A DNA stretch of 64,000 bases, taken from JAXGPP01 sp040766885. Its GTDB lineage: Bacteria > Planctomycetota > Planctomycetia > Pirellulales > Thermoguttaceae. Made by a program: the position numbers and the translations under genes. This document shows, piece by piece, positions 40,598 to 50,463 of the stretch (positions are counted from its first letter, which is position 1; every line of letters begins with the position of its first letter). The notes under the pieces were generated by a model. It ran no database searches. It worked only from the letters and a program-made list of their open reading frames with translations, and was not told where the DNA came from. Where the stretch lies: assembly GCA_040766885.1 (NCBI GenBank), contig JAXGPP010000012.1, forward strand, positions 124,001 to 188,000, written 5' to 3'.

Positions 40598-42703
40598 TCA
40601 CGGAGCCTCCATCTGCGCGACCTCCCGCGTCAAGGCTTCGGCCCCGGGCAGATTCATCTTCCGATCGCCGCGGTACCAGTGTTCCCACTGGCCGCGGGAG
40701 GCAAGTGCCTGCCCGTCGCGTGCTTCCTCCAGGCTATCAAACGCGGCATCCAGTTCAGCGCGCCACCGGACTGCGTCACCCTGCTGAATCGCCAACCCGG
40801 AACTGAGCACGGCCTCGTACCAGCCCAGGAGGCCGTGAAGAACGTGGTACTGGGCGGCGAAGTTGTTCTCGAACAGCAGCCGGCCGGGTCCGTCGAGCCG
40901 GCCGAGCACGGCGGTCATTTCCGCTCCTGCTTCCTCGACGGCCGCTCGCTGCCGACGCACGTCGGCCCGCCGGCGCTCGATCTGTTCCGGCACGGTGAAC
41001 GGAGGCCCATCGCCCGACCGCAAACGGTCGCGCATTGTCTCCAGGAAGCGGCGACCGGCGGCCACAATCTCGCCGTCGAGCATCGCCCGCCGGCCGGTCT
41101 CTTCGTCGACTACGAAGCTTTCAAAGAGCTTGCGATAAGCCCGCTCCGCCTCCTCGGCCGCCGGGCCGAATCGCGCGCCGCACCAGTCGGCCAGGTGACG
41201 ATCAGGGTTGAAAGCATCGAACTCGCGCAGGAAGTGCCCCGCCGCGTCGAGTCCCAGGAGGAACTCACGGACATTGCCCACGTTGGTGATCGCGTAGTGG
41301 GTCGAGCCGCGCTCGACCGCCTCGCGGAAGATGGCGTGCGCCCGGTGGGGCGAAACGGCCTGCACCAGGTGCGGGCCGCTTCCCCAGAGCGCCTGGTGGT
41401 AGTAGATGCCGTAGGGACGGCCCGGCTCGCGCGGCACATTGTAGAAATCGGCTTGAAGCTGCCAGCCGGGGCTGTTGTCGGAGAAGATCACCGCCACACC
41501 CGGCGGGAATTTGAGGTGTCCCTGGCGGTGCAGTCCGGCCCCTTCCATCCACAGCGTCGTTGTGGCCGGCGGATTCGGCCGGGCATCGACTTCGCAGACG
41601 ATCTTCCACTGCCGCTCCATGGCGTCGGAGATCATCTGCCCGCGGGCTTCGTCAGTCTTCGGCGCGGCCGGGTCCGAAACCCACACCGGTCGATCGGCAA
41701 TCCCGCGGAGCCCAAGCTGCCAGATCACCTGCGGCGCATGGCGGGCCCAGCGCTCGGCGTAGTCGCGCCAAATGGCTTCGAATTTCTCCGGCTGCCGCGC
41801 ATAGGAGAACGGCACCTCCTCCCCCTTCTCGCGCCAGTACTTCTGGAACGCAAACCCGCTCACCCCCATCGGCTCGACGTGGTGCATGCTCACAAACAGG
41901 CCGCGGCGGACCGCCTCTTCCACCAGGCGGGCTTCGTCCGGGTTGCGGATATCGACGAACGACGCCGGGATCACCAGATTCAATCGCAGCCGCAATAGGG
42001 CCTCGAAGATTCGCATCGACAACCGCGGCGAGACGACATGCTCGTAGAACGGGTAATCGATCTCGCGCCGCCCGCCGTCCAGGTAGCACTCGCTGAGCAG
42101 GTCCTCGTCGTTGATGAACCAGCCGCGATACTTGAACGTCGGCTCGCCGCCGGCAATGCATACCTCGGGCCAGGCGAGCCGCTCGCGCCGTTCGGGCGGT
42201 CGGTCGGCCCAGAAGTAGAGCGGATCGACGCCCAGATACTGTTCGGCGAAAGCATACAGGCCGAACATGGTGCCCCGTTCGTCGCTGCCGGCGATGACCA
42301 GCGCCTGCTGGACCGGCGCGGCGGCCGACGGCACGCTCTCTACCCGGTAGGCCTCCCAGCGGCCGTTCAACTCGCCGCGCGCCGCGGGGAGGAATCGCTC
42401 GACGATCGCGGCAGATTCGGGCAGAGTCACGGTGGCCAGTACAACCGCCGCCGATCCGCACTTCTGCCACTCTTCGACGATGGCCGGCCGCTGACCCGTG
42501 ATTCTCTCGACGTCGCCGGCGAGGTCCTCGGCCGCCAGGCGGACGCAGGCCGGTTCGCCCCGCGGCACGAGGATCGAGGCCGCTTGTCGCCGCGAGGCCA
42601 GTTCAAACTCCGCGCCCGCCGCCGCAGCGGCGATGAGGGCCAGCACAAGCGCCAGACACGATTGCAGCCACGCGAGTCCCCTCCGCAGCATCTTGCTTGC
42701 CAT
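40598..42703 (-). CDS. Exported GH115-like glycoside hydrolase
   Basis: A 701-residue exported protein with a signal peptide (about 1-32, 'SCLALVLALIAAAAAGA'). The domain resembles GH115 (alpha-glucuronidase-type): 'VIAGSDERGTMFGLYAFAEQ', 'YFWADRPPE', 'FKYRGWFINDEDLL', 'HHVEPMGVSGFAFQKYW' and 'YGIYYHQALWGSGPHL' appear in the expected order. It is somewhat shorter than typical GH115 enzymes, apparently lacking the extra C-terminal domain, so activity on glucuronoxylan side chains is plausible but not certain. The Met at 42703 is chosen over 42751, which would overlap the upstream peptidase gene. It is co-oriented with that peptidase, 23 bases away. Confidence 0.8.
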   Translation of the reverse strand: MASKMLRRGLAWLQSCLALVLALIAAAAAGAEFELASRRQAASILVPRGEPACVRLAAEDLAGDVERITGQRPAIVEEWQKCGSAAVVLATVTLPESAAIVERFLPAARGELNGRWEAYRVESVPSAAAPVQQALVIAGSDERGTMFGLYAFAEQYLGVDPLYFWADRPPERRERLAWPEVCIAGGEPTFKYRGWFINDEDLLSECYLDGGRREIDYPFYEHVVSPRLSMRIFEALLRLRLNLVIPASFVDIRNPDEARLVEEAVRRGLFVSMHHVEPMGVSGFAFQKYWREKGEEVPFSYARQPEKFEAIWRDYAERWARHAPQVIWQLGLRGIADRPVWVSDPAAPKTDEARGQMISDAMERQWKIVCEVDARPNPPATTTLWMEGAGLHRQGHLKFPPGVAVIFSDNSPGWQLQADFYNVPREPGRPYGIYYHQALWGSGPHLVQAVSPHRAHAIFREAVERGSTHYAITNVGNVREFLLGLDAAGHFLREFDAFNPDRHLADWCGARFGPAAEEAERAYRKLFESFVVDEETGRRAMLDGEIVAAGRRFLETMRDRLRSGDGPPFTVPEQIERRRADVRRQRAAVEEAGAEMTAVLGRLDGPGRLLFENNFAAQYHVLHGLLGWYEAVLSSGLAIQQGDAVRWRAELDAAFDSLEEARDGQALASRGQWEHWYRGDRKMNLPGAEALTREVAQMEAP

Positions 42704-42725
42704 TGCCTGTCTCTTTCTTCCGGAG

Positions 42726-44462
42726 CTACTTCGCGCCGACTTCCGCGGCAAAATAGCGCGCCGTGAGCGGCTCGCCGGTGGCGGAGGCGACGAACTGGGG
42801 CCAGGGCATCAGGGCGCCCGGACGGAAGACGTTCTGCTTCAGGTAGTCGCCAAACTCGCGCCGCCCTTCGAATCGCAACTCCGACGCCGGCCCTTCGTGC
42901 CCGGCTTCCCGGGCGAGCACATGGCGCAGCTGCGCTGCAAACAACTCGCCGAGCATGTAGTTGTGGTAGTAGACCGGGGCGATGGTGAAGTGAGGCTTTG
43001 CGGCCCAATCGGGCGCGCCGGCACGTCCGGCGGGCTGCTTGAGTTGCTGGAATCGGCCCACGATTTCCCACCAGCGCGCGTTCAGGTCCTGCTCAGGATT
43101 CTCATAGAGCGTCTTCTCAAAGTTGAGCATCACGAGCGTCCAGCGGGCGAAGATCAGTTGCTCGCGCCGCCGCTGTTCGAGAATGGCCGCTGAAACCTGC
43201 CGCACGCGCTGGCGGTCGGCACCGGCGACATTCACCATCCAGGCAGGGTTTTTCCCCAGCGCGCCGAACAGCATCGCCACGCCCTCGGTGGTGAAGGCGT
43301 GCGCCGGCTGGCGGAGATTGTAGGGCAATTCCGAATCGATATAGATCTCGTAAACGGCGTGGCCCAGTTCGTGGAGCTGCGTGTCCATCCACTCGGCGGT
43401 CGGCTTCACGTTGCACAGGATCCGCACATCGCCCGAACGGTCGACGCTGATCGAGAACGCGTGCTGGTCCTTCCCCTCGCGCTCGTAGAGGTCGCTCCGC
43501 TTGAGGATGTCGTCAACCGGCAAGCCGATGCCCGCGTAGAACGTTCGCGACAACTCGACAATGTCTTCCCGGCTCTTGTCCTCGTAAAACTCGTTGAGGT
43601 CGACCTCGGCCGACGGGGGCGCTGCCTGGAAGAAGGGGTTATCATAGTGCCACGGCATGAGGTCCTCGGCCTTTTCACCGAGCCGCTCGCCCACCTCGCG
43701 GTCGATCGCCTGCTTGGCTTCAGCAAACGGCTGCCGGGTGAGGCGGTCGAGTTCCGCGAAGATCGCCAGCAGTTGCTCCGGATCGTGCTCCTGCAGGCGG
43801 ATCTGCATCTGCCAGTAGTTGTCAAATCCCAGCCGCCGCGCCGCCTCGTTGCGGATCTTGGCCAGCTCAACGAGCTTCGGTCCGACGGGGGCGCCCACCT
43901 GCTTCAGGGCTTCCCAGATCGCCTGCCGCCGCGGCGTCTGCTTCTCGTCCTGGAGCATCTCGAGCAGGTCGTTGTTGGAGAACCGCTTGCCGTCCATCTC
44001 CGCCCGGAACGTCTTGAACGTGCGGTCGATTTCCGTCGACAGGGCGACCATCCGCTTGAGCAGATCCTCGGGCAACTGGTTGGCGCGGTAGGCCAGTTCG
44101 GCCACCACCAGCGCCCTGGTCTCGGCCGGGCTCAGTTCTGGCCGGGCTTCGATCAGCCCGCGAAGCCGCCGGTAGGCCTCTCGATCGCTATGGAACTTCC
44201 GCAGGGCCAGTTCCGCCGCGGCCGCCGCGTCGAAATCCTCCTCGCGGCCTGAATTGGAAGCCTGCCAGAAGGCGAGGTTCATCGCCAGCTCGAGTCTGGC
44301 GTACTGCTTCTGGTAGTCATTTAAGAAGGCGCGGGCGTCGGCACTCACCGGGTTCGGCTCCTTATTCTCTCCGGCGGCATTCCGTCCCGCCCCGGGATCG
44401 GCGGCCGCCGCCAGACCGGCGGAAACGAAGACGAGGATCAGAGTTGGGGCGAAGCGATGCAT
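42726..44462 (-). CDS. Exported M2-family metallopeptidase (peptidyl-dipeptidase-like)
   Basis: A 578-residue secreted zinc peptidase with a signal peptide ('HRFAPTLILVFVSAGLAAA'). It has a helical N-terminal half and the zinc motif 'QLHELGHAVYEIY' (His364, Glu365, His368), with the third ligand Glu393 in 'TTEGVAMLFGAL'. This arrangement fits family M2 (ACE-like carboxy-dipeptidases) and its bacterial homologues of about 580-650 residues. GGGAG precedes the ATG at 44462. It is divergent from a sulfatase gene and upstream of the GH115-like gene on the same strand. It probably degrades peptides outside the cytoplasm; the natural substrate is unknown. Confidence 0.88.
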   Translation of the reverse strand: MHRFAPTLILVFVSAGLAAAADPGAGRNAAGENKEPNPVSADARAFLNDYQKQYARLELAMNLAFWQASNSGREEDFDAAAAAELALRKFHSDREAYRRLRGLIEARPELSPAETRALVVAELAYRANQLPEDLLKRMVALSTEIDRTFKTFRAEMDGKRFSNNDLLEMLQDEKQTPRRQAIWEALKQVGAPVGPKLVELAKIRNEAARRLGFDNYWQMQIRLQEHDPEQLLAIFAELDRLTRQPFAEAKQAIDREVGERLGEKAEDLMPWHYDNPFFQAAPPSAEVDLNEFYEDKSREDIVELSRTFYAGIGLPVDDILKRSDLYEREGKDQHAFSISVDRSGDVRILCNVKPTAEWMDTQLHELGHAVYEIYIDSELPYNLRQPAHAFTTEGVAMLFGALGKNPAWMVNVAGADRQRVRQVSAAILEQRRREQLIFARWTLVMLNFEKTLYENPEQDLNARWWEIVGRFQQLKQPAGRAGAPDWAAKPHFTIAPVYYHNYMLGELFAAQLRHVLAREAGHEGPASELRFEGRREFGDYLKQNVFRPGALMPWPQFVASATGEPLTARYFAAEVGAK

Positions 44463-44602
44463 CGTTATCTCCCAGGTCAAGGACCGGCGTGAAACCGCCG
44501 AACGGCCTTTCATTGTGCGTCCAATTCCCACAGATTACCATATCGAGCACCAGTGGCAGGGCAAGATGGTGAACCAAAAAAGGTACGGGAAAGGGCCAAG
44601 TG

Positions 44603-46021
44603 ATGCGGTCATGCAAGCTGTGTCTGCTGTTCTGCTTTGCCGTCGTTCCCGCCCATATCTCAAGGGCCGCGGCGGCGCAACCGGGCCAGCCGCCGAACAT
44701 CATCCTCATCCTGGCCGACGACCTGGGGGCGGCCGACTTGGGCTGCTATGGGGCCGATCTGCATGAGACGCCGCGGATCGATCGGCTGGCGGCCGAAGGT
44801 CTGCGGTTCACGCAGGCTTACGCCTCGGCGCCGGTCTGCACGCCGACCCGGGCGGCGATTATGACGGGCAAGCACCCGGCCCGGCTCCACATGACGATCT
44901 GGTACGAAGCGGCCGTGAAGCCGCCGCCGGGGCGGAGACTCGTGCCGCCACCGGTGATCGGCAATCTGCCGTACGAGGAGATCACACTGGCCGAATTGCT
45001 CCAGGCCCACGGCTACCTGACTGCGCTGGTAGGGAAATGGCATCTCGGCGATGCCGCCCATTACCCGGAAACACAAGGCTTCGACATCAACATTGGGGGC
45101 ACGTTCTGGGGTGCCCCAGACACGTACTTCTGGCCCTATCGCGGCAGTGGCAGCTTCAAGGAGTTCCGCTATGTTCCGCACCTCGAATGGGGTCGTGAAG
45201 GCGAGTATCTCACCGACCGGCTTACTGAGGAAGCCCTCGCGATCATGGAGCGTGCGAGGGACCGGCCCTTCTTTCTCTATCTCGCCCACCACACTCCGCA
45301 CACGCCTATCGAGGCCAAGCCGCCCCTGATCGATCGCTACACCGCGAAACTTGGCCCGGGCATGCACCATGCCAACCCCATCTACGCCGCGATGGTCCAC
45401 AGCTTCGACGACAGCGTGGGACGCATCGTCGACCGACTGGAGCAACTCGGACTGGCGGAGCGGACGATGCTGATCGTGACCTCCGATAATGGCGGCTATG
45501 TCAACGAGCATCGCGGGCGGACAGTCACCAGCAATTTCCCGCTCCGATCGGGCAAAGGATCGCTCTATGAGGGCGGCATTCGCGTGCCGCTGATCGTCCG
45601 CTTTCCCGGCACGGTCCCGGCTGCCTCCCAGTGCGCGGAACCCGTGGCGTCGGCCGACCTTTTCGCCACGATTCTCGAAGCGGCCGGCGTTGCGATCCCG
45701 GCCGATCGAGATGCGGATCGGGACGGTGTGAGCCTTGTTCCCCTGTTCCGTCAGCCCGAGGCGAAGCTCAACCGCCCGTTCCTCGCCTGGCACTACCCGC
45801 ACTACTACCCTACAACCACGCCGGTGAGTGCCGTCCGCTCGGGCAATTGGAAGCTGCTGGAGTACCACGAGGATATGCGCGTGGAGCTTTACGATCTCGC
45901 GAACGATCGGAGCGAGGAACACGATCTGGCTGCCGATCGTCCCGAGCGAGCCGAAGAGCTTCGTGAGCGATTGCACGATTGGCGCGAGGAAGTCGGCGCC
46001 CAGATGCCCAGCCCGCGTTGA
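44603..46021 (+). CDS. Exported sulfatase (formylglycine type)
   Basis: A 472-residue secreted sulfatase with a signal peptide (about 1-26, cysteine-rich 'CKLCLLFCFAVV'). The catalytic motif 'CTPTRAAIMTGKHP' starts at Cys79, which would be converted to formylglycine. Metal ligands are in 'ILILADDLGAADLGCYG' and 'IVTSDNGGYVNEH'; 'ALVGKWHLGD' and 'FFLYLAHHTPHTPIEAKPP' are further family blocks. Length fits S1 arylsulfatases. The ATG at 44603 is preferred over an overlapping GTG one codon earlier. It is followed by a convergent XylR-type regulator. Likely substrate: sulfate esters of algal or plant polysaccharides, not identifiable from sequence. Confidence 0.94.
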   Translation: MRSCKLCLLFCFAVVPAHISRAAAAQPGQPPNIILILADDLGAADLGCYGADLHETPRIDRLAAEGLRFTQAYASAPVCTPTRAAIMTGKHPARLHMTIWYEAAVKPPPGRRLVPPPVIGNLPYEEITLAELLQAHGYLTALVGKWHLGDAAHYPETQGFDINIGGTFWGAPDTYFWPYRGSGSFKEFRYVPHLEWGREGEYLTDRLTEEALAIMERARDRPFFLYLAHHTPHTPIEAKPPLIDRYTAKLGPGMHHANPIYAAMVHSFDDSVGRIVDRLEQLGLAERTMLIVTSDNGGYVNEHRGRTVTSNFPLRSGKGSLYEGGIRVPLIVRFPGTVPAASQCAEPVASADLFATILEAAGVAIPADRDADRDGVSLVPLFRQPEAKLNRPFLAWHYPHYYPTTTPVSAVRSGNWKLLEYHEDMRVELYDLANDRSEEHDLAADRPERAEELRERLHDWREEVGAQMPSPR

Positions 46022-46032
46022 CTGCGAGAGGC

Positions 46033-47205
46033 TCATCCGCTGCGCGTCTGCCGCCGATAGCGCGCCGGGGTGCTGCCGAATTCCTCGCGGAACACCTGGG
46101 CGAGGTAGCTGGCGCTGCCATAACCGGCCGACTCGGCAACGGCCGGGATCGGCAGGTCGGTTTCCAGCAGCAGCCGCTTGGCCCGTTCGAGCCGCACCCG
46201 CTGCAATTCGCGGTGCACGGTGCGCCCCACGGCGCGATGGAACCGCAGTTCCAGCGCCCGGCGGGAGATCTGCAGATGGGCGACCACGTCGTCCACGCCG
46301 ATCGACTCGCCGGCGTGATCGTGGATGAAGTGCAGCGCCGCGGCGACCTCAACGTCGTCCAGGGCGACACTGTCCGTCGAACGCCGGGTAACGACGTGCA
46401 GCGGCTCGGCCAGCAGCCGTTGCGGGCGACGGGAGCGGCGGTGCATCATCGCGTCCAAGAGGGCAGCCACGCGGTAGCCGGCCCCTTCGGCATTGAGCGC
46501 GACGCTCGACAGCGGCGGGTCCGACAACTCGCACAACAGCTCGTCGTTATCCACGCCGATCACGGCGATCTCTTCGGGAACGCGAATGCCCGCCGCGCGG
46601 CAGGCCTCGAGCACCTCGCGGCCGCGGTCGTCGTCGCAGGCCATCACGCCCGCCGGCTTGGGAAGCTCGTCGAGCCAGCGGCTCAACAGCGGCTGCTCGC
46701 GGTCCCATACGCGATCGGCTTTGACGCGCGGCGGCGCATAGACTCGGGCGGTGAAGCCCGCCTCAGCGATGCGGCGGCAGAAAGCCTCCTCGCGCCGCGC
46801 CGACCAGACTCGCCCGGCCACGCCCACATAGGCATAGTGGCGAAAACCGCGCTCCAACAGGTGCTCGGCCGCCATCGCAGCGGCCCCGTGCGAGTCGGAG
46901 GCCAACTCGCTGAACTGCGCCAGCGGACTGTCCGGCCGAAGCTGGCTCTCGGAGAGGTCGAGCGCCACGGTCGGCAACCCGGCTTCGAGGATCGCCCGCG
47001 CGACCCGGGGCGTCTCGATCCGGGCAATGATCCCCGTCCCTCCCCAGGTCGCCATCCTCGGCAGCGCCTGCTCAAAATCGCCGGGCGTGATGTAGAACCC
47101 CCATGGCCCGTGGAGTCGCGCGTAGCGGACAATCCCCCGCAGCACACCCCGGCCGTAGCCGCGGGAGGTCTCGATGAGCAGAGCTACCTTCGGCGGCTTC
47201 GCCAT
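46033..47205 (-). CDS. XylR-type AraC-family transcriptional regulator
   Basis: A 390-residue regulator. Residues 1-275 form a LacI/periplasmic-binding-like sugar sensor: 'VALLIETSRGYGRGVLRGI' at the start, 'GFRHYAYVG' and 'IAVIGVDNDELLCEL', the XylR hallmark order. Residues 285-385 are an AraC-type double helix-turn-helix: 'SIGVDDVVAHLQISRRALEL' and 'IPAVAESAGYGSASYLAQVF'. It ends 12 bases from the sulfatase stop (convergent) and starts 225 bases downstream of the GH78 gene on the same strand, so it may sense a pentose or deoxysugar released by that enzyme. The effector is unknown. No Shine-Dalgarno is evident. Confidence 0.92.
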   Translation of the reverse strand: MAKPPKVALLIETSRGYGRGVLRGIVRYARLHGPWGFYITPGDFEQALPRMATWGGTGIIARIETPRVARAILEAGLPTVALDLSESQLRPDSPLAQFSELASDSHGAAAMAAEHLLERGFRHYAYVGVAGRVWSARREEAFCRRIAEAGFTARVYAPPRVKADRVWDREQPLLSRWLDELPKPAGVMACDDDRGREVLEACRAAGIRVPEEIAVIGVDNDELLCELSDPPLSSVALNAEGAGYRVAALLDAMMHRRSRRPQRLLAEPLHVVTRRSTDSVALDDVEVAAALHFIHDHAGESIGVDDVVAHLQISRRALELRFHRAVGRTVHRELQRVRLERAKRLLLETDLPIPAVAESAGYGSASYLAQVFREEFGSTPARYRRQTRSG

Positions 47206-47430
47206 GAACGGCTTGAACGGACAAGGGATCGCGGACTATCGACCGACGCATCCCGATAGTAATTCGCGCCCGGCGGGTTTTCCAACCAGAAAGACGACAG
47301 TCCGACGCCGTCAGCTCAAGCCCCCTCCGTGGGGCCGCCGGGACCGTGTCCGCCCCCCCGCCGCCACGTCTTTCAGTTCGCTCCGCAGTTTCACCCGTTC
47401 GCACGAGACACTGTGCGACGTCCGTTTCCT

Positions 47431-50157
47431 TCACTTCGGAATCTGGCTGGTGAAGCGGTACTGGCCGGAGCTCACCTCGGCACGGAAAACCCCCTTTTCA
47501 ACAGCCGGACGGGAGATGCCGGGTTGAATGCCAACGGGACGGCCGCCTTCGCGGACCGCGTCCAGGTCGGTGGCCGGGATGGCGACCGTGGCGGTCGTGT
47601 TCGGCGGCACTTCCAGCTTCCAGGTCAAGGTATCGCCCTCCACCCGCCAGGCGCTGGTGATCTTCCCGTAGCCGGTCGTCAACGAGGCATCGACCTGTTC
47701 GAGCCCGCTTTCGATGCCGGGCGCGGCGATGAAGTGCCGGAAACCAGGAGCCCGCTCGTCGTAGCGGATGCCCGCCAGCCCCTCGATGAACCACAGCCCC
47801 ACCGAGATCATCGTGTTGTGGATCTGCGAATTGTCGCCGTCCCATTCTTCCCAGATGGTGGTCGCGCCATTGCGGATCATGTGTCCGAAGCTGGGGAAAT
47901 TTTCCTTGGTGTGCATCAGCGCCACCAGGTCGTTGCGCCCATGTTCGATCAGGTACTTGGCCATGAAGTAGTTGCCGTGCATGCCCGTGTTCAGGTGGCC
48001 ATTCCGGGTGACGGTGATGTCGTGTTCCAGCGCGGCCATGACCTGCGGCGCGACGTCCGGCGGGGTGATGCCGAACAGCAACGGCATGACGAGGTAGGTC
48101 TGCTCGCCGTTGGCGTAGGTGGCGTCGTCGTCGTTCAGGAACCGCTCGTGGAGCCGCGCGGCGAGTTGCTTCGCCCTTTCCGCGTAGACCTCGGCCTGCG
48201 CGTCGTCGCCCAGAATATGGCCGATCTTGCTGGCGATCTGCAGGCAGTAGACAAGGTAGCAGTTGTTGAAGAACAGGGTGGAACGGTCGTCGACCCGGTC
48301 CTTGCCCTGCTTTCTTCCCGGCGGCACCCAATCGCCCAGAAAGTTCCACTGGGGCGATCCGGCGCAGCCGATTCCCACGTAGGGTTGAAGCAGGCCGTCG
48401 CCCATCTTGGTGTCGATGAATGCCAGCCACTTTCTCATCACCGGCCAGCTCCGTTCGAGCGGCCGGCGGTCGCCGTACGTCAGATAGATCTGCCAGGGCA
48501 TGGTGATGCAGAAGCCGCTCCACACCGGCCCGCCGCCGGCGTCCTGCGAGTAAGGCGCGGTGTAGGGCACGTCCCCCTCTTCGTTCTGCGCGTCGCGCCA
48601 GTCGGCCGCCCACTTGGCGTAGAACGGCCCGGTGCGGAAGTTGAGCATCCCCATTTCCATCGAGGTTCCCGAGTCGCCTCCGTAGCCCAGCCGCTCGCGG
48701 TGCGGGCAATCGACCGTATAGCCGCCCAGGCTGAGGCACTGGTAGGTCCAGCACATCATGTCGTGGACCTGGTTGAGCAGCGCATTATTGCAGGAGAACG
48801 TCGCGCCGGGTTCGTAGTCGGTGGTGACCAGCCAGCCTTTGACCTCGCCGGGTTGCGGAGCGCGCGGCAGGCCCTTCACGATCGCGTAGCGGAAGGCCGC
48901 GTAGTTGAAGCGGTTGCGGAACCGCTCGCCTCCTCCTCCGCGAGCTACGTATTCGCTCCGTTGACCGTACGTCTGGAACCGGCCGTCGGGGAACCGCTTG
49001 TCGGCAAACTCCATGGCGATCGTCGTGCCGCGCTCGACCTCGTCGGGCAGCTTCAGCTCGAACCAGCCGGTGTAGTTGCGCCCCATGTCGAGCACAAAAC
49101 CGTCGTCGAGCTTTTCCACGGCCGCCAGGTGGATTTCATCCAGCAGGCGGTTCGGTTCCATCATCTGCGCGGCGATCACCGGCGTGGGAGGATGGTGGAC
49201 CGTGGCAGGCTGCCATTCCGAGTCGTCGTAGTCCGCCGCGCTCCAGTCGGCGATTTCCTTCTCGGCTTCCACTCGTTCGCCGCCGTAACTGCCGCTTGTG
49301 CCTTTTCCCAGCGGAGTGATGTGGCTGGGCCGCACTTTCCACGTTGCGTCGGTGGCAGTGGTCGACCGCCCGGAGCCGTCGAAGGCGAGATCGAATTCGG
49401 CCTTTACCATCGGGCCAACCAGGCCCGCGTTCTTGAGCACGCCCAGCGACCAGCCCCGCCCCAGCCACAAGCCGATGCAGTTCTTGCCCTCAACGAGGTG
49501 CTTCGTGATGTCGTGGGTCAGGTAGAGTCCGCGCTTGCCATAATCGGAGACCGCCGGGCTGAGCACGTCGTCGCCCACCTTCTGGCCGTTCACGTAGAGC
49601 TCGTAGTAGCCCAAGGCGCAGACGTAGGCGGTGGCCGCAGTCGGCGCCTTGTCCAGCGTGATCGTCTTGCGGAGCCAGGGGAGCGGCCCCTCGTTGTTCT
49701 TCATCCAGTCGGCGCCGATCCATTCGCCGCTCCAGTCGGATGCCGAAAGCGGTCCGACAGTGAACGACGCAGGCCCGCTCCACGGCGACGGCTCTCCCTT
49801 CTGGTCCCACACGCGGACCTTCCACCAGCAGCGAGAGCCTTTCGCCAGCGGCGCGCCGGCATAAGAAACCCATTGCGACTGGTTCGACTCGACCTTGCCG
49901 GAATTCCAGAGCGTCGCCTCGCCGGCCGCCAGCGCCTCGGGCGAGTCGGCCACGAGCACCTCGTAAGCCGACTGTGCCAGGCCGCGCTCGCCGGGTGGAA
50001 GAGCCCAGCAGAATCGCGGCTGGGCCTCGTCAATGCCCAGCGGGTTCGTCAACCCCTCGCAGCGCAGTTGCTCTGGCCGAGCGGGCGCCCCCTGTGAGAC
50101 CGACGGCAACCAGACCGTTCCCGCCACCAAGACCAGTAAGACAGTCAATCTGCGCAT
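47431..50157 (-). CDS. Exported alpha-L-rhamnosidase, GH78
   Basis: A 908-residue secreted enzyme with a signal peptide (about 1-23). Order: an N-terminal Fn3-like domain (about 28-130, 'WNSGKVESNQSQWVSYAG'), a rhamnosidase N domain ('YYELYVNGQKVGDDVLSPA'), a beta-sandwich, and the (alpha/alpha)6 catalytic domain ('VDCPHRERLGYGGDSGTSME' with catalytic acidic residues, 'WHFLGDWVPPG'-like 'WNFLGDWVPPG'), then a C-terminal domain. Length and order fit GH78. AGAGGAG precedes the ATG. It removes terminal rhamnose from pectin or algal glycans. The XylR-type gene downstream is the best candidate regulator. Confidence 0.93.
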   Translation of the reverse strand: MRRLTVLLVLVAGTVWLPSVSQGAPARPEQLRCEGLTNPLGIDEAQPRFCWALPPGERGLAQSAYEVLVADSPEALAAGEATLWNSGKVESNQSQWVSYAGAPLAKGSRCWWKVRVWDQKGEPSPWSGPASFTVGPLSASDWSGEWIGADWMKNNEGPLPWLRKTITLDKAPTAATAYVCALGYYELYVNGQKVGDDVLSPAVSDYGKRGLYLTHDITKHLVEGKNCIGLWLGRGWSLGVLKNAGLVGPMVKAEFDLAFDGSGRSTTATDATWKVRPSHITPLGKGTSGSYGGERVEAEKEIADWSAADYDDSEWQPATVHHPPTPVIAAQMMEPNRLLDEIHLAAVEKLDDGFVLDMGRNYTGWFELKLPDEVERGTTIAMEFADKRFPDGRFQTYGQRSEYVARGGGGERFRNRFNYAAFRYAIVKGLPRAPQPGEVKGWLVTTDYEPGATFSCNNALLNQVHDMMCWTYQCLSLGGYTVDCPHRERLGYGGDSGTSMEMGMLNFRTGPFYAKWAADWRDAQNEEGDVPYTAPYSQDAGGGPVWSGFCITMPWQIYLTYGDRRPLERSWPVMRKWLAFIDTKMGDGLLQPYVGIGCAGSPQWNFLGDWVPPGRKQGKDRVDDRSTLFFNNCYLVYCLQIASKIGHILGDDAQAEVYAERAKQLAARLHERFLNDDDATYANGEQTYLVMPLLFGITPPDVAPQVMAALEHDITVTRNGHLNTGMHGNYFMAKYLIEHGRNDLVALMHTKENFPSFGHMIRNGATTIWEEWDGDNSQIHNTMISVGLWFIEGLAGIRYDERAPGFRHFIAAPGIESGLEQVDASLTTGYGKITSAWRVEGDTLTWKLEVPPNTTATVAIPATDLDAVREGGRPVGIQPGISRPAVEKGVFRAEVSSGQYRFTSQIPK

Positions 50158-50463
50158 CGCCGAGGCTCCTCTTGGGTCCCGTTGTCTGGTCTCATCCGGA
50201 CTTCGTTCCGGTGGATTCCGGACAGCAGCAGCCTCCCCATGTTAGAAGAGCGGCCGGCGACCTTCCAGACCGTACCCGGTTTCCAAGGCCGGATTGCCTC
50301 GGGTTGGCCGCCTGTCGGCCCAGTCAGCCCTCCGCAGGGCAGCGTGGGCAAAAGAAGAAGCCCCGGCGACGAGTGTGGGGGCCGTCGCCGGGGCTCGGGG
50401 GAAGATTTCTTGTCGGCGGGCTGCCCGTGTGTCACACGGACGCGCGAGTCCCGCCGAGTTGTG
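50158..50463. other. Intergenic region between GH78 and HtrA genes
   Basis: 306 bases on a minus-strand run. It holds the terminator of the upstream htrA-like gene (50346-50395) and, after it, the promoter region of the rhamnosidase gene. No further structure is seen. Confidence 0.5.
50346..50395 (-). terminator. Terminator after the HtrA-like gene
   Basis: A perfect 13-base stem: agccccggcgacg (50359-50371) and cgtcgccggggct (50383-50395). Read on the minus strand it is followed by a T-rich run (ttcttctttt, 50350-50359). It lies about 70 bases after the htrA-like stop. Confidence 0.78.

Noticed and set aside
47329..50097. A plus-strand frame of over 900 residues antisense to the GH78 gene
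   Set aside because: Antisense composition artefact of a real rhamnosidase; no domain, no ribosome site.
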